64,000 nt of DNA from Marinobacter sp. ATCH36 (GTDB lineage Bacteria > Pseudomonadota > Gammaproteobacteria > Pseudomonadales > Oleiphilaceae). Each line of letters starts with the position of its first letter. Positions within the stretch are counted from its first letter, which is position 1. Position numbers and translations under genes: made by a program. Positions 1-9,963 of the stretch are shown piece after piece. The stretch is from the NCBI RefSeq assembly GCF_023555055.1, contig NZ_JAMJPL010000001.1, positions 496,001 to 560,000 on the forward strand, written 5' to 3'. The notes under the pieces were generated by a model. The model was given only the letters and a program-made list of their open reading frames with translations, was not told the origin of the DNA and made no database searches.

Positions 1-631
1 GGATGGCAGAGAGTATCTGTCTTCCGAGGAACGTCGTCAGATTGCGCGGTCTGTGATCTACGGACTTGAACCGGCCACATTGGCCCGCTCTTTCACGTCA
101 CTGGGTATTAATCCGGAAGTGCTGAAGCCCGTGACCTCCCTCAGAACCATTCACGAGTTGGAGCCAGCCAGTGCAGCGTATTTTCAGCTTGTCGATCGGT
201 CGATGGTAAGCGAGCCGGACAACCTCCATCTGCAACTGATCAAATTCCGTGGGTTGGTTGATCTTGGCGACCATCAGCAAGCGGCGAAGATGGCAGCTGC
301 CTTTATTGGAAGGCCAGACGCGACATTCAGTGCACTGAGTGAAGCAACACGGTATCTGGATCAGCACGTGGTGATGGATGAAGAGCAACGTAAGTCACTG
401 ATGCGAACAGCCGTGATCAAATTAGTGGAACTGGATTTGCCAGATGCCTACGCGGCTGATCAGTATTATCTGTCCAAGCGATATCAGGTGCCACTGCACG
501 ACGCACTCAATGAAAAATTGTGTGTTGCCCGCTCCGGTAAGGTTAGTGTTCGGGAGCGATGCAAGTTGGCGAAGCAGGCGCTGGAACGCAATATCAGTTT
601 TTATCAGACACTGGCGCAGGCAGGATTGTAG
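1..631 (+). CDS. Unknown protein, 3' part of a gene cut by the window edge
   Basis: The reading frame is open from the first bases of the window (Asp-Gly-Arg-Glu-Tyr-Leu from position 2) to a stop at 629-631, so the true start lies outside. About 209 residues are visible. They are mostly helical, hydrophilic and without a signal peptide, membrane segment or recognised catalytic motif. The spacing of Leu/Ala pairs is loosely like helical repeats, but no TPR consensus is clear. It is followed after 72 bp by the NhaR-like regulator on the same strand. I do not recognise the family and assign no function. Confidence 0.6.
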   Translation, partial: DGREYLSSEERRQIARSVIYGLEPATLARSFTSLGINPEVLKPVTSLRTIHELEPASAAYFQLVDRSMVSEPDNLHLQLIKFRGLVDLGDHQQAAKMAAAFIGRPDATFSALSEATRYLDQHVVMDEEQRKSLMRTAVIKLVELDLPDAYAADQYYLSKRYQVPLHDALNEKLCVARSGKVSVRERCKLAKQALERNISFYQTLAQAGL

Positions 632-703
632 AAAGCTACAGTAGGCGGAATCGGGTTCCTTCGCTACCCTAGGGGCTTTACGGCCTCTTGACTTATTTTG
701 TCT

Positions 704-1621
704 ATGGATAATTTGAACCTTCGCCACCTTCATTATTTCTGGGTGATAGCCCGGGAAGGCTCTATCGTGCGTGCGGCAGAGAGCCTGGACCTGACACCAC
801 AGACCCTGAGCGGTCAACTTGCGACTTTTGAATCCACCCTGGGCAATGCCCTGTTCCGGCGAGCCAACCGGGCGCTGCAACTGACGGATTTCGGCCAGAC
901 GGTGTTCAGCTATGCCGATGACATGTTCCAGACTGCACAGGCGCTGACGGATGTGCTACGGCAACCACCGGAAAACAGGCCCCTGAGTCTGTCTGTCGGC
1001 ATTGCTGCCTCGATTCACAAATTGATTGCTTATCATCTGACGGCGCCCGCCCTGTCACTTTCCCGTGAGGTACGCCTGAGCTGCCGTTCCGGCGACCCCT
1101 CCGCTCTGTTGAAGCGCCTTGGCCAGCGAGAGCTCGATATTGTGCTGACCGACCGCCAGCCTCCGTCAGGCGAGGCCAGTCAGTTCCGCAGTCATCGGCT
1201 GGCCAGCTCCTCTATGTCACTGTTTGCGGCCCCGGAACTGGCGCGTACGCTTTCAGCTGATTTCCCCACCAGTCTTGACCGGCAACCCTTTTTGGCGACC
1301 TCTTTTGATGCCCCGTACATCAGCGCCCTGATGAACTGGTTTGCCAGCCAGAATATCCGGGTGAAAGTGGTTGCCGAGGTGGACGACAGCGCTCTGATCA
1401 AGGTATTCGGGCGTGAGGGGCTGGGTTACTTCGCCGCACCCACTGCCATCCGTGATGAGGTTTGCCGACAATACCAGGTGGTGCATGTGGCCAGTATTCA
1501 GGAGGTCAGGGACACCCTGTATGGAGTGACTCGTGCCAGGGGAAGCCATAATGCGGCAGTGGCGGAGTTGTTGCGGGAACGCCCCGAGCTTGATGATAAG
1601 ATCGAAAAAAACGAACTATAA
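704..1621 (+). CDS. LysR-family regulator, NhaR-like
   Basis: This 305-residue LysR-type transcription factor has an N-terminal winged helix-turn-helix (about residues 1-62; LTPQTLSGQLATFES is the recognition region). The opening NLRHLHYFWVIAREGSIVRA strongly resembles NhaR, the sodium-responsive activator of Na+/H+ antiporter genes. The rest is the periplasmic-binding-protein-like effector domain. The ATG at 704 is preferred over the in-frame TTG at 698 because NhaR proteins begin close to this motif. No antiporter gene is adjacent, so the target is unknown and may lie elsewhere. Family call firm; NhaR subfamily probable. Confidence 0.8.
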   Translation: MDNLNLRHLHYFWVIAREGSIVRAAESLDLTPQTLSGQLATFESTLGNALFRRANRALQLTDFGQTVFSYADDMFQTAQALTDVLRQPPENRPLSLSVGIAASIHKLIAYHLTAPALSLSREVRLSCRSGDPSALLKRLGQRELDIVLTDRQPPSGEASQFRSHRLASSSMSLFAAPELARTLSADFPTSLDRQPFLATSFDAPYISALMNWFASQNIRVKVVAEVDDSALIKVFGREGLGYFAAPTAIRDEVCRQYQVVHVASIQEVRDTLYGVTRARGSHNAAVAELLRERPELDDKIEKNEL

Positions 1622-1697
1622 ACACGAAAAAATGGCATTCCTTTCGAATCATTGTTTGTGGATGATGTCCGGGAGTCCTTTAGAAGGAGAACCGGCC

Positions 1698-2060
1698 ATG
1701 AAAACGATCCATAAGTTCCGCCTCGAATGCGGCAAAGAAGCCAACACGCTGAAACTGCGGGAAGGTTACCGCGTGGTTCGCTGCGAATACGTAGTGCCCC
1801 AGAAAGGGGTCTACCTGTGGGTGGAGCAACCACTGAACGTTACTATTCCGGTGGTAGAGCGGCAATTCGTCGTGGTGTTCTCGGGTGATCCGGTACCTGT
1901 CAGTTACCAGTATCTGGACACCGCACTCGATCCCTTCGGCCCTGAAGCTTACCATGTGTTCGAAGTGGCCGAAGCGCCAGCGGAAAAGGCAGATTTACCG
2001 AACCGACAGGCCAACCCGATTTTGTTCCATTCAGCCAGACAGCAGGTGGAGACTGCCTGA
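1698..2060 (+). CDS. Small conserved protein, possibly DUF7352-like
   Basis: A 120-residue soluble protein starting MKTIHKFRLECGKEANTLKL, with GAAGGAGA 8-9 nt before the ATG at 1698. The opening beta-rich segment (lysine/threonine start, a hydrophobic LREGYRVVRCEY strand, then WVEQPLNV) recalls the small DUF7352-type proteins also found in phages and bacteria; I rely on memory of that pattern, so the assignment is tentative. No signal peptide or catalytic motif is visible. A GC-rich hairpin follows at 2078-2097, so it is probably a single-gene unit. Function unknown. Confidence 0.65.
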   Translation: MKTIHKFRLECGKEANTLKLREGYRVVRCEYVVPQKGVYLWVEQPLNVTIPVVERQFVVVFSGDPVPVSYQYLDTALDPFGPEAYHVFEVAEAPAEKADLPNRQANPILFHSARQQVETA

Positions 2061-2077
2061 CAAATATCGTTGTTTCA

Positions 2078-2097
2078 GGGGCCCTGCGGGCCCCTTT
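2078..2097 (+). terminator. Hairpin terminator after the 1698-2060 gene
   Basis: Perfect 7-bp stem GGGGCCC / GGGCCCC with a TGC loop, followed by TTTG. It lies 17 bp after the stop codon. The T-tract is short, so efficiency is uncertain. Confidence 0.6.
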
Positions 2098-2129
2098 GCC
2101 AAATCTGATAAGCCCCCTCCGCAAAATAG

Positions 2130-2144
2130 ATAGCAGTTACCTAT
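2130..2144. promoter_or_regulatory. OxyR-like motif upstream of ahpC
   Basis: ATAG-N7-CTAT (ATAGCAGTTACCTAT) matches the half of the OxyR consensus ATAGnTnnnAnCTAT that gives most contacts. It lies about 100 bp before ahpC. The same motif followed by CAAA and a conserved AATTTGA at equal distance also precedes ahpF (2892-2906). The downstream half-site is weak. OxyR control of ahpC is established in several bacteria; binding here is inferred. Confidence 0.6.
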
Positions 2145-2246
2145 CAAACAATTAAAAACAATCAATTTGATTATCTTTGGTCAGACGTCTAGTGTGGCGG
2201 CTTCAAGTTAGCCTATGCCAGCATTAACCAAATGGAGATAGTTCTT

Positions 2247-2810
2247 ATGGGTATGATTAACAGTGAAATTCAGCCGTTCAACGCAACCGCTTTCAAACAG
2301 GGCGAGTTCGTTGAAATTTCCGAGGCTGATGTAAAAGGTAAATGGTCAGTATTCTTCTTCTACCCGGCCGACTTCACCTTTGTGTGCCCGACCGAACTCG
2401 GTGACGTGGCTGACAAGTATGAAGAGCTTCAGAAGCTGGGCGTGGAAGTGTTCTCTGTGTCCACCGACACGCACTTCACACACAAGGCATGGCACGATAG
2501 CTCAGAGACCATCGGCAAGATCAACTATTTCATGGTTGGCGACCAGACCGGCACCATCACCAACAACTTTGGTGTCATGCGTGAAGGCCAGGGCCTGGCG
2601 GACCGCGCCACCTTCCTGATCGACCCGGATGGCGTTATTCAGGCGATGGAAATCACTGCCGAAGGTATCGGCCGTGACGCGGACGACCTGCTGCGCAAGG
2701 TAAAAGCAGCCCAGTATGTTCGTAACCATCCTGGCGAAGTATGCCCGGCGAAGTGGAAAGAAGGTGAAGCGACTCTGGCTCCGTCACTGGACCTGGTCGG
2801 CAAGATCTAA
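2247..2810 (+). CDS. ahpC: Alkyl hydroperoxide reductase subunit C (peroxiredoxin)
   Basis: A typical 2-Cys peroxiredoxin of 187 residues, the same length as E. coli AhpC. It reduces hydrogen peroxide and organic (including lipid) hydroperoxides in the cytoplasm and is recycled by AhpF. The peroxidatic cysteine is C47 in FVCPTE and the resolving cysteine C166 in EVCPAKW. I chose the ATG at 2247 ([11 protein letters not shown]), which gives the family N-terminus; the earlier in-frame ATG at 2232 overlaps the likely ribosome site GGAGA. An OxyR-like motif lies upstream and a hairpin terminator downstream, so ahpC is probably transcribed mainly alone, with ahpF from its own promoter. Confidence 0.97.
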   Translation: MGMINSEIQPFNATAFKQGEFVEISEADVKGKWSVFFFYPADFTFVCPTELGDVADKYEELQKLGVEVFSVSTDTHFTHKAWHDSSETIGKINYFMVGDQTGTITNNFGVMREGQGLADRATFLIDPDGVIQAMEITAEGIGRDADDLLRKVKAAQYVRNHPGEVCPAKWKEGEATLAPSLDLVGKI

Positions 2811-2839
2811 GGTTTCGGCAATAATGAAACCGGTAAGAG

Positions 2840-2863
2840 GGCCCGCTTTGCGGGCCTTCTTTG
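2840..2863 (+). terminator. Rho-independent terminator after ahpC
   Basis: Stem GGCCCGC-TTT-GCGGGCC (7 bp) followed by TTCTTTG, about 30 bp after the ahpC stop. It separates ahpC from ahpF. Confidence 0.75.
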
Positions 2864-2891
2864 TTTCTATCCGATTGATTTAAAAAGTTGT

Positions 2892-2906
2892 ATAGCAATA
2901 ATCTAT
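2892..2906. promoter_or_regulatory. OxyR-like motif upstream of ahpF
   Basis: ATAGCAATAATCTAT fits ATAG-N7-CTAT and matches the ahpC upstream site in both sequence and flanks (CTATCAAA, then AATTTGA at the same offset). It lies about 127 bp before the ahpF start. This suggests ahpF has its own peroxide-responsive promoter. Confidence 0.6.
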
Positions 2907-3032
2907 CAAATACTTTAGATCAATTAATTTGAGCTTTGCCTGGCTGGGCCGTATCGTTCACCCAGATTTGATTCGCGACTCAACCTGAGTTCGCACATTC
3001 AGTTTCACGAGATCCGGAGGGGAAGAAAACGC

Positions 3033-4619
3033 ATGTTGGATGCCAGTATCAAGGAGCAGTTGAACGCCTACATGGAAAAGCTGCAGCAGCCGATCGAGCT
3101 GGTTGCAGCCTACGACGACAGCGATAAGTCCCAGGAGCTGAAGCAGTTGCTGGACGAGATCGAGCCGATGTCTGACAAGATCAGTTTGCGCACGGAAGAG
3201 TCGCCGGATGTGCGTCGCCCTTCGTTTGCCATCAACCGCATTGGTGCCGACATTGGCGTGCGCTTTGCGGGTATTCCCATGGGGCATGAGTTCACGTCTC
3301 TGGTGCTGGCGTTGCTACAAGTGGGCGGCCACCCGCCCAAGGCCAGCCAGGACGTGATCGATCAGGTGAAAGAACTGGATGGTGAATTCGAGTTTGAAAC
3401 CTATTTCTCGCTGTCGTGCCAGAACTGCCCGGACGTGGTCCAGGCCCTGAACCTGATGAGTGTGCTGAACCCGAAGATCAAACACACGGCCATTGACGGC
3501 GCCCTGTTCCAGGATGAAGTGGAGCAGCGTGAAGTGATGGCGGTTCCCAGCGTCTACCTCAATGGCAAGCCGTTTGGCCAGGGACGCATGACCCTGGAGC
3601 AGATTATTGCCAAGGTGGATACCGGTGCCGAAGCCCGCGAGGCCGAGAAGCTTAAGCACAAGGACCCATTCGAAGTATTGGTGGTCGGTGGCGGCCCCGC
3701 CGGTTCCTCCGCTGCTATCTATGCGGCGCGTAAGGGTATTTCCACCGGCATTGTAGCTGAGCGTTTTGGTGGCCAGGTGGCCGATACCATGGGTATCGAA
3801 AACCTGATTTCCGTGCCTTACACCGAAGGCCCCAAGCTGGTGGCGGCCATGGAGCAGCACGTTAAAGAATACGACGTGGACATCATGAACCTGCAGCGTG
3901 CCGAGAAGCTGATTCCGGCGGCCAGCAAGGGCGGCCTTCACGAAGTGCGCCTGGCCAATGGCGCTTCACTGAAGTCCCGCACCCTGGTGCTTTCTACGGG
4001 TGCCCGCTGGCGCCAGCTGGGCGTACCCGGCGAAGAGGAATATCGCAACAAGGGTGTGGCTTACTGCCCGCACTGTGACGGCCCGTTGTTCAAGGGCAAG
4101 CGTGTAGCGGTGATTGGCGGTGGCAATTCCGGCGTGGAAGCGGCTATCGACCTGGCTGGCATTGTCGGCCACGTCACACTGCTGGAATTCGCCTCTGAAA
4201 TGAAGGCGGACGACGTACTCCAGAAGAAGTTGCACAGCCTGAAGAATGTGGAAATCCTGACCTCTGCCCAGACCACCGAGGTCCTGGGCGAGAACGGAAA
4301 AGTGAGCGGCCTGAACTACAAGGACCGGGATACTGGTGAAGAGCACCACGTTGGCCTGGAGGGTGTGTTCATCCAGATCGGCCTGATCCCCAACACTGAG
4401 TGGCTGAAAGGCGACATTGAGCTGAGCCAGCATGGCGAGCTCATCGTCGACGAGCGTGGCGAAACCTCAATTCCGGGCGTCTTTGCCGCTGGAGATGCGA
4501 CTACCGTGCCTTACAAGCAGATCGTGATCTCCATGGGCGAAGGGTCGAAAGCCGCCCTTAGCGCATTCGATTTCCTGATCCGCAACTCCGTTGATGAGAG
4601 CGATGACCAGGCGGCCTGA
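3033..4619 (+). CDS. ahpF: Alkyl hydroperoxide reductase subunit F
   Basis: A 528-residue NADH:peroxiredoxin reductase that passes electrons from NADH through FAD and two disulfide centres to AhpC. The N-terminal double-thioredoxin domain carries C129-x-x-C132 (SCQNC). The FAD Rossmann motif GGGPAGSS is at about 219-226. The second redox centre C345-x-x-C348 (YCPHC) lies in the thioredoxin-reductase-like half, and the C-terminal FAD motif [10 protein letters not shown] is intact. The ATG at 3033 follows GGAGGGG about 11 nt upstream. A strong terminator follows at 4680. Confidence 0.97.
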   Translation: MLDASIKEQLNAYMEKLQQPIELVAAYDDSDKSQELKQLLDEIEPMSDKISLRTEESPDVRRPSFAINRIGADIGVRFAGIPMGHEFTSLVLALLQVGGHPPKASQDVIDQVKELDGEFEFETYFSLSCQNCPDVVQALNLMSVLNPKIKHTAIDGALFQDEVEQREVMAVPSVYLNGKPFGQGRMTLEQIIAKVDTGAEAREAEKLKHKDPFEVLVVGGGPAGSSAAIYAARKGISTGIVAERFGGQVADTMGIENLISVPYTEGPKLVAAMEQHVKEYDVDIMNLQRAEKLIPAASKGGLHEVRLANGASLKSRTLVLSTGARWRQLGVPGEEEYRNKGVAYCPHCDGPLFKGKRVAVIGGGNSGVEAAIDLAGIVGHVTLLEFASEMKADDVLQKKLHSLKNVEILTSAQTTEVLGENGKVSGLNYKDRDTGEEHHVGLEGVFIQIGLIPNTEWLKGDIELSQHGELIVDERGETSIPGVFAAGDATTVPYKQIVISMGEGSKAALSAFDFLIRNSVDESDDQAA

Positions 4620-4679
4620 ACCGTCTGCCTGAAAACAGGTTCACACACGGCTGACCCCTAAACAGTTCGTGTTTTTCAG

Positions 4680-4715
4680 CCCCGTTATCCGGCTTCCGGA
4701 TAGCGGGGTTTTTTT
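4680..4715 (+). terminator. Rho-independent terminator after ahpF
   Basis: A 12-bp stem (CCCCGTTATCCG with CGGATAGCGGGG, one G-T pair) and a 5-nt loop, followed by seven T. Strong intrinsic terminator separating ahpF from the bet operon. Confidence 0.9.
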
Positions 4716-4767
4716 ATGGTTTCCGACGCCGGGTTGAACAGGGAGATTGCTTTCTGTACACTTTATT

Positions 4768-4787
4768 TTAATTGAACGTTCAATTAA
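4768..4787. promoter_or_regulatory. 20-bp perfect palindrome, probable BetI operator
   Basis: TTAATTGAACGTTCAATTAA is an exact 20-bp palindrome 23 bp before the betI start. BetI is a choline-sensitive TetR-type repressor, and known bet operators contain a similar TTGAAC-type inverted repeat. The site probably overlaps the bet promoter, allowing choline-relieved autorepression. Confidence 0.75.
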
Positions 4788-4810
4788 CGAAAGTGCAGGC
4801 CAAGAACGCG

Positions 4811-5419
4811 ATGCCGATTGTTGGAGTCAAAGACACCCGAAAGCAGCAGTTGATTGATGCCACCATGGCATCGATTGCCGAACTGGGTTTGCAGAACACC
4901 ACGATCATATCCATTAGCCGTCGTGCCGGTATGTCGTCCGGTATTATCAGCCACTATTTTGGCGGCAAGCAGGGGCTGATCGAGGCGGCTCTTCGCTATC
5001 TGCTGGACCAGCTGGGCAGGGAGTTGCGGGAGCGCATGGCACGCACCGATGGCTCGCCGGAGCAGCGCCTGCAGTGCATCGTGGAAGCCAACTTTTCCGA
5101 GTTCCAGCGCTCCGACCTGGCGGCAAAAACCTGGCTCAGCTTCTGGGCCCGCTCCATGCACGAGCCAGGACTGCAACGCCTGCAGCAGATCAACAATGCC
5201 CGGTTGTACAGTAATTTGCGGTATTCCTTTGCACAGCGGCTACCAAAGCAGGCCGCTACCGAGGCCGCCCGCCAGATGGCCGCGATGATTGACGGCTTCT
5301 GGCTACGCAGTGCATTGAGTACGGACCCCCAGGAAGGTTTCGCCGCGGCGGAAAAGCTGTGCAAGCGATTTGCCTTGAATGCGCTCAACACGTCAACGAA
5401 TTCACCAGCTCAGGTTTGA
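4811..5419 (+). CDS. betI: Choline-responsive TetR-type repressor BetI
   Basis: A 202-residue TetR-family repressor. The N-terminal helix-turn-helix (about residues 10-55, with [20 protein letters not shown]) is very close to BetI. The start [18 protein letters not shown] at 4811 matches the family N-terminus, so I prefer it to the earlier in-frame ATG at 4772, which lies inside the operator palindrome. BetI represses the bet genes until choline is present. The stop is only 5 bp before the betB ATG, as expected for an operon. Confidence 0.92.
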   Translation: MPIVGVKDTRKQQLIDATMASIAELGLQNTTIISISRRAGMSSGIISHYFGGKQGLIEAALRYLLDQLGRELRERMARTDGSPEQRLQCIVEANFSEFQRSDLAAKTWLSFWARSMHEPGLQRLQQINNARLYSNLRYSFAQRLPKQAATEAARQMAAMIDGFWLRSALSTDPQEGFAAAEKLCKRFALNALNTSTNSPAQV

Positions 5420-5424
5420 ACCCC

Positions 5425-6891
5425 ATGACAGCATTGCCCCGTTATCAGAATTTCATCAACGGCCAGCCTCTGGCCAACGCCTCCGGCGAGACCTTTCCGG
5501 TTGTGAACCCGGCCACGGGTGAGGTGATCTATGAAATGGAAATTGCCGATGAATCCATCCAGCAGGCGGCGATTGACAGTGCCCAGGCGGGTTTCAGAGT
5601 GTGGTCTGCGATGACCGGTGCCCAGCGTGGCCGCATCCTGCAACGGGCCGTGGCACTGTTGCGGGAACGCAATGATGAGCTGGCGACACTGGAAGTGAAA
5701 GACACCGGTAAGCCGTGGCAAGAAGCCCAGGTAGTGGATGTGGTTACCGGCGCCGATACCCTCGAGTATTTTGCCGGCCTGGCAGCGTCAGTTGAGGGTA
5801 ACCAGCAGGACCTGGGGGGCGACTTCTACTACACCCGCAGAGAGCCCCTGGGTGTGTGTGCCGGTATCGGCGCCTGGAACTACCCGCTGCAGATCGCCTG
5901 CTGGAAGTCCGCCCCGGCGCTGGCTACGGGTAACAGCATGATCTTCAAGCCCTCTGAGGAAACGCCGATGGGGGCGCTGAAGCTGGCAGAGATCTTTACC
6001 GAAGCAGGGGTGCCAGCGGGTGTGTTCAACGTGGTTCAGGGCGCGGGTGACGTGGGCGCCTGGCTGACTCACAACCCGGACATCGCCAAGGTGTCCTTCA
6101 CCGGGGAAGTGGGTACTGGCAAGAAGGTAATGACAGCGGCTGCCTCAACCCTGAAAGACGTCACCATGGAGCTGGGCGGTAAATCACCGCTGATTATCTT
6201 CGACGATGCGGATGTTGAAAATGCCGTTTCCGCAGCGATGTTGGGCAACTTCTATACCCAGGGCGAAGTTTGCACCAATGGTACCCGGGTATTTGTGCAT
6301 GAGGCTGTGTATTCCGAATTCACGAACCGGTTGCTGGAGCGGACGCTGAACAACATTCGCATGGGCGATCCGACAGATCCTGATACCAATTTCGGAGCGC
6401 TGATTTCCAGCAAGCACCAACAGCTGGTACTGGACTACATCGAAAAGGGCATCGCCGAAGGCGCCACCCTCAGCCATGGTGGCAAGGCGGCAAAGCCGGC
6501 TTCTGCCCCGGGTGGGTATTTCGTGGAGCCGACCATTTTCACCGATTGCACCGATGACATGACCATCTGCCGCGAGGAAATCTTCGGGCCGGTGATGTCG
6601 GTGTTGACGTTCTCTGATGAAGAGGAAGTGATCGGCCGTGCCAACAACACCGATACCGGCCTGGCCGCCGGGGTGTTCACCAACGATATCCGCCGCGCTC
6701 ACCGCGTAATCCACCGTATCCAGGCGGGTATTTGCTGGGTTAACAGTTACGGAGCCTCACCTGCAGAAATGCCGGTGGGTGGTTACAAGCTGTCTGGTAT
6801 TGGCCGCGAGAACGGCCGCGTCACGCTCGACCATTACACCCAGCTGAAAGCGGTGTATGTGGGAATGGAGGATATCGACAGCCCTTTTTAA
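5425..6891 (+). CDS. betB: Betaine-aldehyde dehydrogenase
   Basis: A 488-residue NAD(P)-dependent aldehyde dehydrogenase that oxidises betaine aldehyde to the osmoprotectant glycine betaine. The general base E249 lies in MELGGKSP and the catalytic C283 in GEVCTNGTR; the Rossmann loop [11 protein letters not shown] follows the usual layout. The ATG at 5425 gives the family-length N-terminus ([14 protein letters not shown]). It lies between betI and betA with gaps of 5 and 21 bp, so the three are co-transcribed. Confidence 0.95.
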   Translation: MTALPRYQNFINGQPLANASGETFPVVNPATGEVIYEMEIADESIQQAAIDSAQAGFRVWSAMTGAQRGRILQRAVALLRERNDELATLEVKDTGKPWQEAQVVDVVTGADTLEYFAGLAASVEGNQQDLGGDFYYTRREPLGVCAGIGAWNYPLQIACWKSAPALATGNSMIFKPSEETPMGALKLAEIFTEAGVPAGVFNVVQGAGDVGAWLTHNPDIAKVSFTGEVGTGKKVMTAAASTLKDVTMELGGKSPLIIFDDADVENAVSAAMLGNFYTQGEVCTNGTRVFVHEAVYSEFTNRLLERTLNNIRMGDPTDPDTNFGALISSKHQQLVLDYIEKGIAEGATLSHGGKAAKPASAPGGYFVEPTIFTDCTDDMTICREEIFGPVMSVLTFSDEEEVIGRANNTDTGLAAGVFTNDIRRAHRVIHRIQAGICWVNSYGASPAEMPVGGYKLSGIGRENGRVTLDHYTQLKAVYVGMEDIDSPF

Positions 6892-6912
6892 CCGGGCTGT
6901 CGGGAGCTGCGT

Positions 6913-8598
6913 ATGAAAGAAGCAATCTACGATTACATCATTGTCGGGGCCGGGTCTGCCGGTTGTGTGCTGGCCAACCGGCTTACCGAGGATGGCCGCC
7001 ACCGTGTTCTGCTGCTGGAAACCGGCGGCAGCGACAAGAGCATCTTTATCCAGATGCCCACCGCGCTGTCCATCCCCATGAACACCAAAAAATACGCCTG
7101 GCAATTTGAAACCGAGCCGGAGCCCTTCCTGGATAACCGCCGCATGCACTGCCCCCGGGGCAAGGTGCTGGGCGGCTCCTCCTCCATCAACGGCATGGTC
7201 TATGTGCGTGGCCACGCCCGTGATTTCGACGAATGGCAACAGCAGGGCGCCGATGGCTGGGACTACCGCCACTGCCTGCCTTATTTCAAAAAGGCGGAAA
7301 CCTGGGCCTTCGGTGGTGATGAATACCGTGGTGACCAGGGCCCGCTTGGCGTGAACAACGGCAATAACATGCAGAATCCGCTCTACCAGGCGTTTGTGGA
7401 TGCGGGCGTAGATGCCGGTTATTTCGCCACGGAAGATTACAACGGCGCCCGTCAGGAAGGCTTCGGTGCCATGCACATGACCGTCAAGAACGGCCGCCGC
7501 TGGTCCACCGCCAACGCTTATCTGCGCCCCGCCATGGATCGCGACAACCTCACCGTCGTCACCCATGCCTTGGTGCACAGGGTATTGCTGGATGGCAAAC
7601 AGGCCACTGGCGTGCGCTATGAGAAAGACGGCAAGCTCGTGGATGTGAAAACCTCCGGAGAGGTCATCCTTTCTGCCGGCTCCATCGGTTCGCCTCATCT
7701 TTTGCAGCTTTCTGGCATTGGCAACCGATCGGTGCTCGAACAAGCTGAAATTCCGGTCAATCACGAGTTGCCCGGTGTTGGCGGCAACCTGCAGGATCAC
7801 CTGGAGTTTTACTTCCAGTTCCGCTGCAAACAGCCGGTGTCCCTCAATGGCAAGCTGGACTGGTGGAACAAGCTCAAAATTGGTGTGCGCTGGTTGCTGA
7901 AGAAGGATGGCCTGGGGGCCACCAACCACTTCGAATCCTGCGGGTTTATTCGCTCGAAAGCCGGTGTCGAATGGCCGGACCTGCAGTATCACTTCCTGCC
8001 TGCGGCCATGCGCTACGACGGCAAGGAAGCCTTCGACGGCGACGGCTTCCAGTTGCATATCGGCCACAACAAGCCCAAGAGCCGTGGTTCGGTGTACGTG
8101 CAGTCAGACGACCCGCGCCAGCCGCCGCGCATCCTGTTCAATTATCTGCAGCATGAGGATGATCGCGAAGGCTTCCGTGACTGCGTGCGCCTGACCCGGG
8201 AAATCATCAATCAGCCGGCGATGGACGCCTATCGAGGCCCGGAGATTCAGCCCGGTGTTGATGTGCAGAGCGATGAGGAAATCGACGCTTTTGTCCGCCA
8301 GGCGGTGGAAAGCGCCTACCACCCATCCTGTACTTGCAAGATGGGGGGAGACGAGCACGCCGTGGTGGGCCCGGATACCCGGGTGCATGGCCTGGCTGGC
8401 CTGCGTGTGGTGGATTCGTCCATTTTCCCCAGCATTCCCAACGGCAACCTCAATGCCCCCACCGTCATGGTGGCGGAGCGTGCCGCTGATCTTATTCGTG
8501 GCCTGGAGCCGCTGAATCCGTCTGATGCCCCCGTGGCAATGGATGAGCAATGGCAAGATCGCCAGCGCCCCGGAGGGGCCAGACGCGACCTCGCCTGA
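6913..8598 (+). CDS. betA: Choline dehydrogenase
   Basis: A 561-residue GMC-family FAD oxidoreductase that oxidises choline to betaine aldehyde at the membrane. The N-terminal ADP-binding motif [18 protein letters not shown], the GMC signature around [19 protein letters not shown], and the C-terminal His/Asn active-site segments ([30 protein letters not shown]) are all present. With BetB it completes the two-step choline-to-betaine route. The C-terminal tail past RGLEPLN is short and proline-rich. Confidence 0.95.
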   Translation: MKEAIYDYIIVGAGSAGCVLANRLTEDGRHRVLLLETGGSDKSIFIQMPTALSIPMNTKKYAWQFETEPEPFLDNRRMHCPRGKVLGGSSSINGMVYVRGHARDFDEWQQQGADGWDYRHCLPYFKKAETWAFGGDEYRGDQGPLGVNNGNNMQNPLYQAFVDAGVDAGYFATEDYNGARQEGFGAMHMTVKNGRRWSTANAYLRPAMDRDNLTVVTHALVHRVLLDGKQATGVRYEKDGKLVDVKTSGEVILSAGSIGSPHLLQLSGIGNRSVLEQAEIPVNHELPGVGGNLQDHLEFYFQFRCKQPVSLNGKLDWWNKLKIGVRWLLKKDGLGATNHFESCGFIRSKAGVEWPDLQYHFLPAAMRYDGKEAFDGDGFQLHIGHNKPKSRGSVYVQSDDPRQPPRILFNYLQHEDDREGFRDCVRLTREIINQPAMDAYRGPEIQPGVDVQSDEEIDAFVRQAVESAYHPSCTCKMGGDEHAVVGPDTRVHGLAGLRVVDSSIFPSIPNGNLNAPTVMVAERAADLIRGLEPLNPSDAPVAMDEQWQDRQRPGGARRDLA

Positions 8599-8662
8599 CC
8601 ATACCCGGCAGGTTTTGTCCGATTCGAATGAGCATTTGCTTCAAAGTAGAGGAGGAACACCC

Positions 8663-8710
8663 ATGGTGTCCGATAAACTAGCGATTTCCTGTGCCCGGAG
8701 GTGTGTATGA
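8663..8710 (+). CDS. Possible 15-residue leader peptide before the BCCT gene
   Basis: An ATG at 8663 sits behind AGAGGAGGA, the strongest ribosome-binding site nearby, and opens a 15-codon frame (MVSDKLAISCARRCV). Its TGA stop at 8708-8710 overlaps the transporter ATG at 8707 as ATGA. This geometry suits translational coupling of the transporter to a leader ORF. The peptide has no recognisable attenuation codons (no run of one amino acid). It could be a chance ORF in the 108-bp gap, so confidence is modest. Confidence 0.4.
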   Translation: MVSDKLAISCARRCV

Positions 8711-9924
8711 CACTCTGGTTATCCACAGGCCTGATTTTCACCTTCGCGGCCATCGCGCTGATCCTGTTCAAATGGTGGGACCTGAAAGTCATCGGCGTGA
8801 CGCCGGTGCGTACGTTCACTTTCATTGCCATCCTGTTTACCTCCGGCCTGGATGTGGGCCTGATCATGTTCCCGCTGACGGAATTTGCCGGCTATGGCGA
8901 CCTGAGCGCCAGCCCGGAGTATGGATTTGCCAACCCTCTGGCCGTTGAGTTTGGCTTCTGGGCCTTCCTGATCTGGGGTTTTTACTTCCTTACCTGCTTC
9001 TACTTCTGCGTGATCGAGCCGCGGGTGAAGTTCTTCGACATCCCGCTGGTGAGAGTGGTTAATAATGCAGTGATCATTGGTACCTGTGCCTTTACCGCGT
9101 TCCTGTTGCTGGTCAACCTGCCCTGGTACCTGCCGGAAATTGGTGACGGTGAAACCGTGGTGCCCACCTTCTATCTGATCGTCTTTGCGGCAATTGCTGC
9201 GGCGGTGCATTCCAGCAGTAAAATCAAATATGTAAAGATACTCAGTCTGAGTTCGAGCTGGCTGTTTATCGCGCTGATTGCGGTGATGTGGGGGCGTGCC
9301 TTCCTGACCGGAAATGGCAGCGTTGGGGACTTCTTCGGCACGGCGGGCCTGATCGGTGAATACTTCACCAACCTGCATCACTTCATGCTGCCGTTGAATG
9401 ACTACCACGAGTTTTACCTGTTCTGGTGGTTCTCCTGGAGCATCATGATCGGCCAGTTCACCGCCCGTTTCGTCAGCGGCCTGCGGACCTGGCAGCTGAT
9501 GATTGCCATGCTGGTGTTTCCGTCGATTGCCATCGGCACCTGGTTCTCGGTGTTGTATCACTATCATGCCGAGGGCCTGAACATTGCCGCGTTTATCAAT
9601 ATCGCGATGATCACGGTGGGTATCCTGATGGTGATCAACTCACTGGACTCGCTGATAAGGCTTTACACCGACAACCTGAACCTGACCGCCAGGCGGCTGG
9701 GCCAGGGCAAGTACTACCTGGGCAACCTGGTTGCCATGTGTGGCCTGACCCTGCTGTTCCAACTTGATTTCCTGCGCATCCAGTGGGTCGGCGCACTGGT
9801 GATTGCGCTGTACTTCAGCTGCTTCGTCTACATTGTTATGAAGCGTCGTTCCGAAGTGATGGGCATTGAAGCCTCGCCCAAAGAGAATACACTCGACTTC
9901 AGGAAGATAGAGTTAGCGAGCTAG
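8707..9924 (+). CDS. Short BCCT-like choline/betaine transporter
   Basis: A 405-residue polytopic membrane protein with about ten hydrophobic segments. The segment FWWFSWSIMIGQFTARFVSG (about residues 240-260) corresponds to the BCCT-family signature, where typical members read WW-x-x-W-x-x-x-x-G-x-F-x-A-R-x-S-x-G. Canonical BCCT carriers have 12 membrane segments and 500-700 residues, so this is a short, divergent form. Its place directly after betIBA supports uptake of choline or betaine. GGAGG lies 6 nt before the ATG at 8707, and the preceding leader ORF stops across that ATG. Specificity is inferred from context only. Confidence 0.65.
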   Translation: MTLWLSTGLIFTFAAIALILFKWWDLKVIGVTPVRTFTFIAILFTSGLDVGLIMFPLTEFAGYGDLSASPEYGFANPLAVEFGFWAFLIWGFYFLTCFYFCVIEPRVKFFDIPLVRVVNNAVIIGTCAFTAFLLLVNLPWYLPEIGDGETVVPTFYLIVFAAIAAAVHSSSKIKYVKILSLSSSWLFIALIAVMWGRAFLTGNGSVGDFFGTAGLIGEYFTNLHHFMLPLNDYHEFYLFWWFSWSIMIGQFTARFVSGLRTWQLMIAMLVFPSIAIGTWFSVLYHYHAEGLNIAAFINIAMITVGILMVINSLDSLIRLYTDNLNLTARRLGQGKYYLGNLVAMCGLTLLFQLDFLRIQWVGALVIALYFSCFVYIVMKRRSEVMGIEASPKENTLDFRKIELAS

Positions 9925-9963
9925 ACCGTTTCTTACATCATCATGGAAATCCGGGAGGGCTTT

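Noticed and set aside
4772..4810. betI start at ATG 4772
   Set aside because: It lies inside the operator palindrome and adds 13 residues not expected of BetI; ATG 4811 matches the family N-terminus.
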